Position numbers and translations under genes: made by a program
Shown: positions 1-10,634 of the stretch, piece by piece
How the letters are laid out: every line of letters begins with the position of its first letter
Position numbering within the stretch: the first letter of the stretch is position 1
Notes under the pieces: generated by a model
Seen by the model: only the letters and a program-made list of their open reading frames with translations
Databases searched by the model: none
Told to the model about the DNA's origin: nothing
Assembly: GCA_949152475.1 (NCBI GenBank)
Contig: OX424564.1
Location: 1,116,001-1,180,000 of the forward strand
Direction of reading: 5' to 3'
DNA length: 64,000 bases
DNA from: Terebella lapidaria
Taxonomy: Eukaryota > Annelida > Polychaeta > Terebellida > Terebellidae

Positions 1-300
1 CTAAAGTAGTAGGTAACAACATGTTGCTGTTAATGATTCCTAACATAATCATGATCAATCTATCATGACTTGATACACGTAGGTGGTTTTGTTTTAGTTT
101 AGTAACCATTCTCGCATATCAAACAAATCCAGTAAACGCGATTGCTTCTGATAAGTTTTGAAACCTGAATTCTATTTGCTTTCACAACGAAATTAACCAT
201 GCTCTCACATATATCAAATATCACTACTAGTGATAGATCTATTAATGCATTCATGCTGCTGTGCATTCACGTCATGACCTTGAAAAGAAAGAGAGTGGCA
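1..300. repeat. Fragment of the ~6 kb segmental repeat (unit -1)
   Basis: Bases 1-245 match 6876-7118 closely (shared AAAGTAGTAGGTAACAA, GATCATGATCAATCTATCAT and CAAACAAATCCAGTAAACG) and, more distantly, 12140-12410 and 17940-18190. The block therefore belongs to the same repeat unit seen repeatedly up to 33.7 kb, and the window starts inside an older unit. No coding frame is supported. Confidence 0.75.
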
Positions 301-469
301 ATATTCTTTGAATGACGATAAGAAAATACTACATCATGATCTGTTTATAAGTTAAGCACACTAGAAGAATATAGAGCCAGCATGAACATACCATATCTGT
401 TGTTTATCAAGTCACAATTAGATGAACCTTGCACGCACGTGGGTAGAACAGACAGCCGGAGTGACGATC

Positions 470-625
470 CTTTTAATAGAAGCATCAGACCTTATCCATC
501 TTCATCTGGTATATGTCAGGTCCCGGCATTCTGAGGTATCGTGTGTCATTTAGAGGAGATCGGGAGGTCTGTTATCGACCTCACCACATCCACAAGTCGT
601 AATTTACCTTGTAACTAATGTAGTC
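470..625 (+). repeat. R1 block opening unit 0 of the ~6 kb segmental array
   Basis: A 150 bp block containing CCTTATCCATCTTCATCTGG and GGTCCCGGCATTCTGAGGT recurs at 10796, 16587, 22557 and 29080. It marks the same point in each of five head-to-tail units. One plus-strand frame stays open in most copies, but the peptide is not recognisable, so coding is not claimed. The 626-937 stretch holds nothing I recognise. Confidence 0.8.
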
Positions 626-937
626 ATTGCAACATGTTAGCAATGTTTTTATTGATTCATTTTATTCGTTAAAAATCGCTATTCTTTAAAATTGTGATCA
701 TTATTTTGTTCCATAGTTTGTTGTCATTAGATTACTAGTACGCCAAGTCTCTCACAACCAGACGAAATTCATTTGTTTAGGTACATTGTGTAAAAATAAA
801 TGTAAAAAATGATTTTAGAATGTATGTATTGAACTCATGTGCTGACGCCAATGATAAAACCTTACATATTAAAAACAAAATTTAGAAAATTAATTTCTCT
901 GACAATTGCATGATTATACGGAGCCTGTGAGGTGACC

Positions 938-1331
938 TACCAAAAATACTTTTTAAATCCGTGAGCACAATTTTACAATTCGTGTACACGAATTACTATG
1001 TGGGCACGAAATACTAATTCGTGAGCAGGAAAATTGCAATTTGTGGGCACGGAATAGCATTTCGTTGGCACGGAATAGCAATTTGTGCTCACGAATTGCT
1101 ATTTCGTGCGCACGAATTGATATTTCGTGGGCCGTGATTGCTACAACTAATCTGTGGACACGAATTATTAATTCATGTGCACGGAATAGCAATTCTGCTC
1201 ACGGATTGTTAATTTGTAGCCATGAATTGGTAATTCGTGTGCACGGTTTGTAAATTCATGTGCACGGTTTGTTAATTCATACACGGATTATTAAATCGTG
1301 CGCACGAATTGTTAATTTATTATTTTTGGTA
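938..1331. mobile_element. Small foldback element with palindromic minisatellite core
   Basis: The ends are inverted copies: TACCAAAAATACTTTTTAAAT at the left and AATTTATTATTTTTGGTA at the right. Between them (about 953-1310) lie ~15 degenerate tandem units of 22-25 bp, each nearly self-complementary (pattern CACGAATTGNTAATTCGTG). The design of short inverted ends around palindromic tandem units matches the larger element at 31641-33342. No target duplication is obvious. The small open frames across the array exist only because the unit lacks stops. Confidence 0.6.
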
Positions 1332-1339
1332 TGGCACGT

Positions 1340-1443
1340 TTGATTCCACGTTTGATTTTGTTTGTTTGTTTTGTTTTGTTTTTGTTTTGTTTTTGTTTGT
1401 TTTGTCGTTTGTTTTGTCACGTTTGATTCCACGTCTATTACCC
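1340..1443 (+). repeat. TTTTG-rich simple repeat joined to a Penelope-like 3' tip
   Basis: A run of TTTG/TTTTG units ends in GATTCCACGTCTATTA. That string is the terminal sequence of the Penelope-like tails at 2490, 35610, 43342 and 57915. It is probably a tiny remnant of such a tail. Confidence 0.4.
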
Positions 1444-2488
1444 AAGGGGCTCCATATGATTCAACATTCGTTTGCATGTTTCAACATTCGGTTTCCATTT
1501 TAAGCATTCAAAACTTCTATCAGGGACTGAAATCGTTTATCTATACCATCACTCAGTGTCTTTGTTCTACATGACAAAGAAACAACATCGTTGTCAATTG
1601 TCTGAAGCAATCCTTTGTTAGCCCATCCATCACACTTGACGTGCCCAGACAAAGAATTTATCCCAACTGTTCTAAAAAGAACAAGTTACATGGTGACGAC
1701 CCTTGAAAGTCCCATGATGCATCACGTCCCAAGCTGTATATACAGTGAGCTTTTTCTAACCAGACTGTGGGAGATCCACAAACGAAGGTAATAACCGTCT
1801 TTGCCGTCATACTAAGTACTCGTGGTGCGCATGTCATATAGAGCTGGTGAAGGAGTCTTGATGGCGGTCAAGACGGATGTACACAATACCATGATAGTGT
1901 TGTTATCGGCGTATGGTAATTCGTTCTATCTAAAAAGTTTATTTTGTATTCGTGTTTATACCCGTTTCGAAAATATGCATTTCATATTCTTGTGTATCTC
2001 ATATTTACATGTAAAATACATAACATATCACTATAAACATCAATTATCTATATAAAGATATGAACTTTCATAGAATACCAACATGTAATTTAGTCGTAAT
2101 TGTCAGTTGGGTGTGAATATGAATAGCTCAGCTAAAAACAACATATCTTGGGTACTTAGTAATCGGTTACATAAGCTTGCCGCTGTTGTGTCATTGGTGA
2201 CAGAATTTAGCAGTAAATATTACCAACCCGGTTACCACCTGTAATGCTGTTATATGTAATTTACACAGAACAGGTAATAACAAAACCAGACACGTCATGT
2301 TAAGAACCCACACTTAGTAAGACAATCCTCACCACATGTGTCCGGAGACAAACACAATTATATGTATATCTACAGCCGTGAGTGTCCGACCATTGAGCCT
2401 CTGGCACATCCGTAGAAGGTTCAGAATAGATCTACCATTTCATTATCTAACGTGATATTGAGATGTCCAATGAACCACACCCCAGCAA
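1444..2488. other. Gene-free stretch, nothing recognised
   Basis: Only short frames with unremarkable composition are present. I see no conserved repeat, RNA gene or exon with paired splice sites. Confidence 0.5.
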
Positions 2489-2489
2489 G

Positions 2490-2815
2490 AATAGACGTGG
2501 AATCAATATCCAGTATTAAGTATTCCAAGCAAACAAAACAGGGTCCGTTATCCAATCTCATAATCCAGGGACAGAAAGTCATATCAGGCATACGAAGTGA
2601 GAGAAAACAAAAATGATAGGGAAACTCATGAACCCCAAAAAATGGCCATTAGGAGGTGAAATCAGGTGTTCTGTAAAGAGTGAGCATTTCCTGCCCCACT
2701 AGTGGCACCCGTCATGAATTCCCCCAAATAAACATGAAAATAGATCTAGTTGCATGGCAGACATGGATTTGGTGTATTTATCAAACAAGATCATGATCCA
2801 AAACAGTTTGTAGTG
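2490..2815 (-). mobile_element. Penelope-like element, 3' tail
   Basis: Read on the minus strand, the end of a reverse-transcriptase frame (DKYTKSMSAMQLDLFSC, then stop) is followed by ~230 bp of untranslated tail. The tail contains the ACACCTGATTTCACCTCC-type block and ends in GATTCCACGTCTAT. The same arrangement occurs at 43026-43342 and 57497-57915. It is a 5'-truncated, non-functional copy. Confidence 0.75.
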
Positions 2816-3230
2816 GAATGTGACAACACAATCGTCACGTTACTGTGGGGTGGTATGGATATGATAGGTCAAGAGGTAATAAAGGGGTTGGTTGATAGTA
2901 CGTTAGGACTGAAAAGGCACGTTACCTGTTTGACATCGGGTAGAATCATGATCAGAATTATTGCTACCAAACCAACTGCATGAAGAGACATTGCAATTCG
3001 GTTGATACCAGGGAATTTTAAATAACAAGGTTCTTATTGCAAATTTTGATCATGTATGACGAGTTTGCTTCATCCATATGTGTGCATTACGCGTGACATA
3101 TGTATTCATCATTTTATAGCCATCAATAAGACAAGACTTCCATGATGTCAAAAGAAATCCTAAAATGAACTTATTCTGGAACAGGAATGATGATAAACTG
3201 AGTATGTTCATCTAATGACACCTGGCGCCA
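2816..3230. other. Gene-free stretch
   Basis: This lies just downstream of the LU gene on the minus strand. It probably includes its 3' untranslated region, but no clear polyadenylation context was identified. No repeats recognised. Confidence 0.4.
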
Positions 3231-3234
3231 GGTA

Positions 3235-3876
3235 TCATTGTACGGATGTCAATATGTACAGGCAAAAAACAAGATTGCAGAAGACAACGACAAAAGACTG
3301 GGTCCGGCTGTGATTGGCGTGATTACAGAAGTTTTTGTCCTGACAGCAATAGCGCATCATACAGCCGGGGTTGGAGATGATTCTCTCGGAGCAGTTATCC
3401 AGATGAGGCACACAGGTCTCCTGTGAACAACTCCGCACTGTCGACATGTAATCCTTCTTCAACTTGGTGTCCTTCCCATAGAACTCTACCTTCTGAACAT
3501 GAAATAGGATTATATTAACTCTATATCAAATCTATATGGCATTTATATAAATGTAGACAGCACCATATTACAGAACACCAAATTTCTTCACGTTAGTATA
3601 ATTTCTGAATGCAAATTTAACTTTATGAAAGAAAATTATGGACTACCTGGACATCAATTAGGGACTCCATTGGCAAGTTAAGATATTGATTGTATTTATT
3701 GTAGATCCTGGTAAGATACTCGCCTGGCAGGATGAACCTGGGGCACAGATGACTTCTCTGGCTTTGTAATTCTTGGAAGGATCCAGATGACAGTCATGCG
3801 CTATACACTTCCAGCACTTGAGGGAGGATACATAACCCATGATCCATATGATGACAACTGTGAGAGATATAAACAT
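3235..3876 (-). CDS. Ly-6/uPAR (LU) domain, probably GPI-anchored secreted protein
   Basis: A minus-strand two-exon model. Exon 1 (3876 to 3647) starts at an ATG with a strong signal peptide (MFISLTVVIIWIMGYVSS) followed by LKCWKC and a Cys pattern C-x2-C-x4-C-x14-C-x5-C, as in LU domains. It ends CAG|GTAGTC. Exon 2 starts after TTCATGTTCAG at 3492 and runs to TGA at 3237-3235. It encodes the second half of the fold, with the hallmark CCQDKNFCN near the end and a hydrophobic tail (VVVFCNLVFCLYILTSV) typical of a GPI-anchor signal. LU proteins are small three-finger disulphide proteins at the cell surface; partners here are unknown. Oddity: the exon 1 frame giving the signal peptide and first cysteines does not reach the donor. 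A single-base shift is needed at about 3720-3745, where the other frame (GEYLTRIYNKYNQYLNLP) takes over. This could be a sequencing indel, an unseen micro-exon, or early pseudogenisation. Confidence 0.75.
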
Positions 3877-4330
3877 GTAGCTGACGCCAGTATTGACACA
3901 ACACAACTACAGTATAATCAGAAATACATATATCGTTATGTATCACTGGTATCATAATAAGAGTCTGGATGACATTCATCAACATTTCTCAAGTTTAACT
4001 CATATCTTGTCTACAAACGACAAGAACATATGTAAAATATGTAATGATTCTTATATAGTAACCTTAATATATATAGTAACCTTAATAATGATATAGTAAC
4101 CTTAATAATGATCCTTATACAGTAACCATATTCTTTCGATCGCTGAGTTCTTACTAGGAGATACAAACAAAAAGATAACTCTTATTCGCCAAATATCTCG
4201 TTTTGACATGTGAAAATACTCACATATGGTTGTCCATATCCAATCGTGTAAATTGCTCATGTTTGTAGCATTTCTATATATTTAGCAATTCCTATATACA
4301 CATACAACATTGGATAATTGTCACTCATAT
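3877..4330. other. Upstream region of the LU gene with a small tandem repeat
   Basis: About 4038-4110 holds three to four copies of a ~20 bp unit (ATAGTAACCTTAATAATGAT). Otherwise nothing is recognised. The promoter of the LU gene should lie here, but no convincing TATA-box arrangement stands out from the AT-rich background. Confidence 0.4.
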
Positions 4331-4780
4331 TCCTGTCATGGAATCCATTTCATAACTTTATCCATCTGGTGATCCATCTTATCTTGGTTCCGCAAATGAC
4401 TCGTCTGTTTCATTTAATAGTTAACTGTAAAGAGGAAGCAACCATTTCTATTCCGACCAAAACGGACTCCGAGCGCATGCTTCCGTCGTTGTAGTAAAAC
4501 CAGCAGCTTCTAAATGACACGGTGCCTCCGAAGTCGACGATCGCTGATGGGGGCTGACAGCGCGATCCACTCATCGCCGAGGACAACAGACCTGAACAAC
4601 CTGCAGCGCTACAAAAGGTAACAGCCGCCTCACCAACTTAGAGGGCCAGAGAATGGAAATGACCGCCTCTCTAGCTCAGGAGATCAGGGAGTGAGAGACA
4701 CCGGCTCAGCTAAGAAAGCCGAGAGACTCTGGCTCCTCCCATATGGATGCTAACTCCTGTCAGTGATTACTGCTCCATGG
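4330..4780 (+). repeat. GC-richer dispersed repeat related to 59.69-60.13 kb
   Basis: This block shares ordered anchors with 59690-60130: CGTCATGGAA/CTGTCATGGAATCC, GGTGCCTC, CTAACAGCGCG/CTGACAGCGCG, and CTACAAAAAGTAACAGCCAC/CTACAAAAGGTAACAGCCGC. At 60.1 kb the same block leads into a 3 kb inverted-repeat element, so this may be an end of the same transposon family. Gene content: none seen. Confidence 0.45.
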
Positions 4781-5930
4781 TAATTTCTACGGTTCATGTT
4801 CGCTGATTCAATGGTCAGGAGATATTTGAACGGGCAAATCTGACGCAACATGGACTCAATGAGACTGTTACTTCATTTCAAAAACAAATTAAAGCAATGT
4901 GTAATGTATTGAGCCGTGAGGAGAACGTCTAATCATGGTTTGATTTTATATCTTAAAACACGTCAAACTTCGGAAAGTTCCAACTATACATAAATGAAAA
5001 GGAGAGGGGTGTTTTTTTTAGTAAATATAGTTCTTGTTAACATGTTTCAAATATATATATGACTATGATAAATATATATGACTATGATACGGCCTCAGAG
5101 TACAGTACTCTTGGCACACGTGAGCATGTTACATCGGGCTTTGGTGCTATTGCGGGTCCAAACTTTACAGACTCTGTACTACAGGCCATTCATCTGTTAT
5201 ACTCCATGCGCTGAATAAAATAATTGGCTGAAACATCAATATTATGTCATATCCATATGGTTTACTGCACTACAGAAAGGGAACAAACGGGCGATAACAA
5301 TATAACAAACTGAACCGTGTAGTGTTAAGGTAACTGCCTTCGAATGTATGCAATACTTTTTATTCAAAAATGTTATTGCAACATATCTAATACAAGATAA
5401 CAAAACATGTCCACAATGATTTTGACGATTACAATGCGTCCGAGTTGTCTTTCCATTCATTTTAACACACATTTTATTCCAGTTGAGTAAAAAAAACAAA
5501 CTCACTGTATCCATCAAACCTGAATGTAAACAAATGTTCGAATTGCCCTTAAAAGTTCACATCAAGTACATTTTCCAATGTGTACCTGCATATATAGCGC
5601 AGTTATGAGAAAATAATCAGTAATATATCATTGTGTGTGTGGAATTGTCTGTCCATCTTGCACTTTTACACTTTGTTCACATCTGCGTGTGACGAATACA
5701 GTTTCTGTATTCATGCATGAATTACATGTTCAAATGAGCAAAATTTCTGAGATTACTGCTTGTAATGATAACATTTGATGTGAGTACGTCTCATTCATAC
5801 GTCTCGTCCACATGTTTAATATGAAATATAGTTTTCAAAACAATATTGCCTGTTTTTAAAAGCAGTTGCTTAAAAAATGTGCTATAAGCAACAATCATAT
5901 AAATGTGCCACATATACACGGATACCAAAT
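4781..5930. other. Gene-free stretch
   Basis: Only a two-copy ATATATATGACTATGATA repeat near 5055-5090 and unremarkable AT-rich sequence. A 91-codon minus-strand frame at 5242-5517 has no recognisable motif. Confidence 0.45.
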
Positions 5931-6160
5931 GCCTAGGCTGATGTCGACATTCAAGAAGTTTTATGGTTGTTACTATGATCTGGTTGAAGGTTACGCTAAG
6001 CCTGTCACACATTTGATGGAAGATATCATCCCATCCTTATAGTTTTGTGCATATATTTCCGTCTCGATATGCCAGTGTGGATATCACAGCGGGTGTCGCA
6101 TTCGGGGCAGGAGATGCTCACTCTTCCGGAGCACCTGATCTCACACTCAGCTGGCTGGGT
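5931..6160 (+). mobile_element. Penelope-like element, divergent 3' tail
   Basis: The plus strand encodes RLMSTFKKFYGCYYDLVEGY, the same C-terminal reverse-transcriptase motif (F-KFYGRHHDLVDKY) seen at 43.06 and 57.6 kb. A stop follows, then GGGGCAGGAGATGCTCACTC and GGAGCACCTGATCTCAC, equivalents of the tail blocks of the other copies. It is an older or different subfamily, truncated. Confidence 0.65.
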
Positions 6161-6223
6161 GTCTGTGATTTTCACATGGCTTTGACTTTGATACCTTAGT
6201 ATCTCTCGGATTTGACTACTCAC

Positions 6224-6312
6224 ACTGATCGTGTAAAATTCGTCCATGGATTCGGTCTTGGAATATGAATTTGTCTGTTTGTCGGTATACATTTCTACTT
6301 TTTTCAGCACAT
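6224..6312 (-). CDS. Possible host exon, unrecognised (weakly LU-like)
   Basis: On the minus strand an open frame reads KKVEMYTDKQTNSYSKTES and continues to a good donor (ATCAGT|GTGAGT at 6224/6223). The start KVE-Y resembles the beginning of the last LU exon (KVEFYGKD) at 3492, so a decayed LU paralog is conceivable. The cysteine framework is absent, and a Penelope-like tail lies next to it. It may be a chance open frame. Confidence 0.2.
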
Positions 6313-6559
6313 GTAACTTATCTACGTTATGACAGTGATTCAAGGGCAAATATTATTATTACATCTTATTTGAGTTCATAGTTTGGAACATTATTGATTA
6401 CAGTAGGTTGTCAAGTTATTTTTTCACTAATGGTTGTTAATCTAATCAATGGTACACCCTGTTGCATACTGATATAGCAACAGTTACATCTTTGAAACCA
6501 CCCCCTCAATTCGGCAAAAATACATAATAAAGAAAATGCATAATTCTCATTGTATTGAA

Positions 6560-7880
6560 TTCCATTGCGGCAACTGGTTAGTGTCAGGGTAGATTTTTGT
6601 GCGTTCTCGTTATATTGTCACTTCTCACGTACTAAGATAATGCTACAGCTACCTGACCACCGTACATCTTCATTTGCAGGCAGCTTGTCACCTCGTCTTA
6701 ATGTTTGGGGCAATATCTCACTTAGTGTTCATGAGAAATTCTCACCTCGGGCACAACAGAGCAACAAAATCTATCAGATCAGTGGTGATTTTCCTGGGAA
6801 GGAATGAAGTCATCCTTCGAGGTCCAAATTACGATGTCATGTTGAAGATACAAATGCTATATAGAACCAGACAAGTAAAGTAGTAGGTAACAATATAATG
6901 CTGTTAATGATTCCTAACATGATCATGATCAATCTATCATATGACGTGATACACGTACGTGGTTTTGTTTTAGTTTAGTAACCATTCTCACATATCAAAC
7001 AAATCCAGTAAACGTGATTGGTTCTGATAGTTTTGAAACCTGAATTCTATTTACTTTCACAACGAAATTAACCATGCTCTCACACAGATATAAATTATCA
7101 TTACTAGTGATAAATCTATTAATGCAAAGGTTTTCCAGGCTTCTTTATAACCCGCTTGTTTCATTGGCAAGATTAGCTTTTGGCAAGATCCCATGCGGAG
7201 AATGTTTGGGTGAGGCGTGGGATAATTTATACCTCCTCACGAACCCAGGTAATATCCATGATTATGTTCAAAAGCACCAGCATTGTGGGGTTTGGTCAGG
7301 CGTCTCACTTAATGAGTTTCACAGCGGGAAAACAGACACCACCACACCATCAATGACCAAATAACATCTAACACGGACACTGCCAGACCTCATTAAATAA
7401 CAGAGTATGTGTGACAAACTAAATGAAAATCTTGGTATAATGATAGCTAAGCCCGATGGTCTATTCTAATTAATATACACTTTTTGATGATGGAACGATT
7501 ATCAATTTGTGACTCACTCAGCATATATCAATATATCAGAATGTATCAATATAATTATCAATGTCACCTGTGAATGTTGCCATGTAGATATGAGGAACCA
7601 CAACATTCTCTCGTGGGGATGAAAAGGTAACCAGTGTCTCTGAATACCAGCTCCTGTACCGCACACTGTATGTCCAGACACCCAGGTAATATACATGCAA
7701 AAGACCACAAGAAGGCCACGATTCCTCATGAACACTGAGGAATCGTGCTATGGTCAAAATCTCAAAAAACTCTCATCCATCACTCATCCCTCCAGAATTG
7801 TCGTCTTTTTCATAGGTGTGACTTAATTTAATGGTGTCTTGGTAACCGCACATTGTTCTTTTTCCCGTCCATATCCTGAA
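6560..7880 (+). repeat. Unit 0 of the segmental array, middle blocks
   Basis: Contains GGCAGCTTGTCACCTCG and ATCTCACTTAGTGTTCAT (paired with 11945-12000 and 17730-17790), the 6876-7118 block shared with window bases 1-245, and an AATGAG.TTCCACAGCGGGAAAA block (paired with 12755 and 18430). A further block near 7610-7700 carries TCCAGACACCCAGGTAA, matching 31190-31210. Frames of 70-96 codons here are not conserved between units. Confidence 0.7.
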
Positions 7881-8756
7881 AGTTCGCGATATTCAGACAT
7901 AATGTTGCAGAATATTATTAAAGGTTAGAGTATTTGTGTACTACAGTATTTAATCATATGTCACACACACATAAGCATGGGAGTGAATATGTATCTTATA
8001 ATAGCATCAGTCGGATCAGTTTCGTTAAATAAATTTTATGGACCAAAACATTTGTCGACAAATTAGGGGAAACATTTCTCAGACGTAACAAGTGATATGT
8101 CAATGGCTTTGATGTCAGTAGTTTCATCGTTAGTCAAAATGTTAGCAAATGTGATCCAATGTTCTCTTACATCTGGTTCAGTTTAGCCAACATATTTCGT
8201 TTTACTGATTTGATATATTGCAAAATATATTGTTCTTATCTTGATATTCAGGATATTTCGTAGAATAAATTGCCAGCATGTATTCCTAGATTTTGTAAAT
8301 TGCTGAAAGATATCCACATGAAATTTGATAAACATCACAATTTATGAATGATCTGTGGTGAAAGTGTTCTAGACGTTGTTCAGCACGTAATGGCAGCTTT
8401 GATTAGTTGATAATCTAAATTGATTCATAATGTGACTTCATGTTTACACAAACAAATCGAACCAGATTCACAACACGATTTTGAACAAACATAACTAGAC
8501 GAGGTATAAATACCAGACGAATATTTCAAACGGCTTGAGTGGTCGGTGTTTATCCATGCATCTGTAGATTGCCCAGTGATTTCCGCCTTATTTGTCTTGC
8601 ACTTATCTAATTAGTACAGTATACAAATCCCCATCAGCAAATGAACATGGTTGGTGTCCGAGTTGCAGACCATTGGAAGACTTCATTGTATAAGGCACAT
8701 GACAACCAGGTCAATAGTTGAGTTGTATTGCGTTAATAAAATATTAACGTTAAATC
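7881..8756. other. Gene-free stretch
   Basis: No repeat shared elsewhere in the window, RNA gene or exon was recognised. Confidence 0.45.
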
Positions 8757-9088
8757 TGACTGGTGGACGTTAAATCTGTCCCCGAGGATACCATCAACTC
8801 AGTAGCCTTCTGGCTTGTGATCAGGTACTTATCATAATCTGTTCCATGGGATTAGTTTCTGATTTCTAAATTATTTTCATAGGTTGTTGGGCAGTTGTAT
8901 ACTAATTCCATCAGGTGTACAGTAGAAACAACTATATGTAACACACTGCCACTGATGACGCCAGTGTGTCTTTGGATAAACTATTTGGTCGGGCTTTGTT
9001 TCTATTGCAAAATGTTGTATTTTATGTTTGTTATTGGCATCATCAAAATCTGACTGTATTGGTGGTACTAGATTGATACGTACTTACA
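8757..9088 (+). repeat. Copy of the ~360 bp dispersed/tandem repeat (Rep360)
   Basis: Runs from CTGGTGGACGTTAAATCTG to TAGATTGATACGTACTTAC. Diagnostic internal strings are CTGATGACGCCAGTGTGTC, GGTCGGGCTTTGTTTCTATT and GTTATTGGCATCATCAAAAT. Other copies are at 16.0, 29.5, 36.4-37.3 (tandem), 45.5, 47.5, 63.3 and 63.8 kb. A ~60-codon plus-strand frame recurs in many copies. Confidence 0.85.
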
Positions 9089-9740
9089 TACACATCTCCA
9101 CATACGTATATTCATTTACAGTCCGACTACAAAAGATATGAACTTTGATCTCGTCATGCTTAGGATTTCAAAACCTAGAGATTTTGTATTCCACATGAAT
9201 AATGCAATGAGTGAGATATTGTTTTACCAGATCCCTTGTATGCATCTACCAGTGACAGACTCGGAGATGGAAGTGACGTTGACATATATCGGCCGGGGCT
9301 ATTATGTTTCCATAACCCACCTCGGAATGTTTTCGACTGAGCGTCGAGCCCAACATCTATATGTCTATGTGTGGGATTTTTCATGGAGCTTTTCTGCCAA
9401 CCTATGGAGGTCCATTTCGGCATGTTTTAGACACTTATCTCAAATGAGGTAATAAAAAGATTAAATCTCTTGAACTGCTGCTGGCCCTAAAATATGGCGA
9501 TATTGGTGATGATTAATATGGGAGTATATTACCATGAATGGTGATGCAAAACTATCATTCCATCTACTCTATGTAATTTTATGTATCTATAAACTGTACC
9601 TGAATTGTATCTTACATGTCAATATTATTCATGAATGTGTGACAGTCAAAGCGTGATGTAGAAGCTAATCCAACGTTCCAAGTTGTTTATCTATTTTTAT
9701 CCTGAGTGGAACGGACCTTGACAATGACATATCACACCCA
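9089..9740. other. Region with one unassigned open frame
   Basis: An ATG-started 104-codon plus-strand frame (9138-9452, beginning MNFDLVMLRISKPRDF) overlaps an 82-codon frame on the other strand. Neither shows a motif, signal peptide or splice structure I recognise. Treat it as unproven. Confidence 0.25.
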
Positions 9741-10634
9741 TCACCATGCGTAGTTCGCCATTCGCCACTCAATTAGTGCCTGTCTATATCCATGATATAG
9801 CAAACTATCATTCTCAGAATTAGTTGGAGATATTTCCTTTTGTGCGACAAAGCGATAATGTATTTCTAGAAATGCTGTTACACAAGGCTATAGTCATTAT
9901 TACCAGATTTATCACTGGCTTCTTCGACGTATAAAAACGATAATAATATGGATCCAGTTTAGGAGCAAAACACATAAATACACACCATCCATAATATCGT
10001 ACTCAATATCGAAAATGTGAGTACTACTCAGATGTATTTTCTCTGAGATACACTATCATGATTAGTAAAATGAATATGAGGAGAGATCATTTTTAATTCA
10101 TTACCTGTTTTTTGTTATCAGTCTAAGGTAGGTTCCTGCTGAATCGTTCACTTCTTTGAATGAAATAGTATTCTAATGAAATCGTTGTTAGTATCACAGC
10201 TATCCTTAAGTACTGAAACACCTGGACTCTCTTGGCTACCGACATTCTTGTTGTTGACAGCTCACATTTGACCCTTCCACTAAGAAATGCGTGTCGGTAT
10301 CAGCTAAACTCTATAACCCATATGTTGTCCAGTGCAGCTTTTTGCAACCATTGAGACACTGGATTATGATGAGTACACTCACATGTTGTCATTTTATTAG
10401 GTATTGAGCCCATTTATTTGTGTTCAGTTTGTGATAACTCATACGAGTGTTGCCAGGATGTGTAAGTGCTTGGGTTGTAAACCACATAACACACAGTGAA
10501 ACGGTCATGACCGATATCTTGGGTACAAATTATACCTAATTTGTTGTTTGTCAGACAGAAATACAGGCCCCAAAAATCATCTTCCTTCCCTCAAAATGTG
10601 TATAGCAATTGGTGATAAGATTGTACCAGTATGT
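9740..10634 (+). repeat. Unit 0 of the segmental array, distal blocks
   Basis: GTAGTTCGCCATTCGCCACTC and the following 200 bp align in order with 14030-14280. The 10160-10420 part aligns with 14780-15040 (AAATAGTATT, CATTCTTGTTGT, GACAGCTCA, GTCATTTTATT). This shows unit 0 spans ~470-10634 and is longer than the others because of insertions. Confidence 0.65.

Noticed and set aside
8940-9030. Hammerhead ribozyme core in Rep360 (CTGATGA)
   Set aside because: CTGATGA is present, but no GAAA with flanking helices follows at a suitable distance on either strand. Coincidence unless a covariance model says otherwise.
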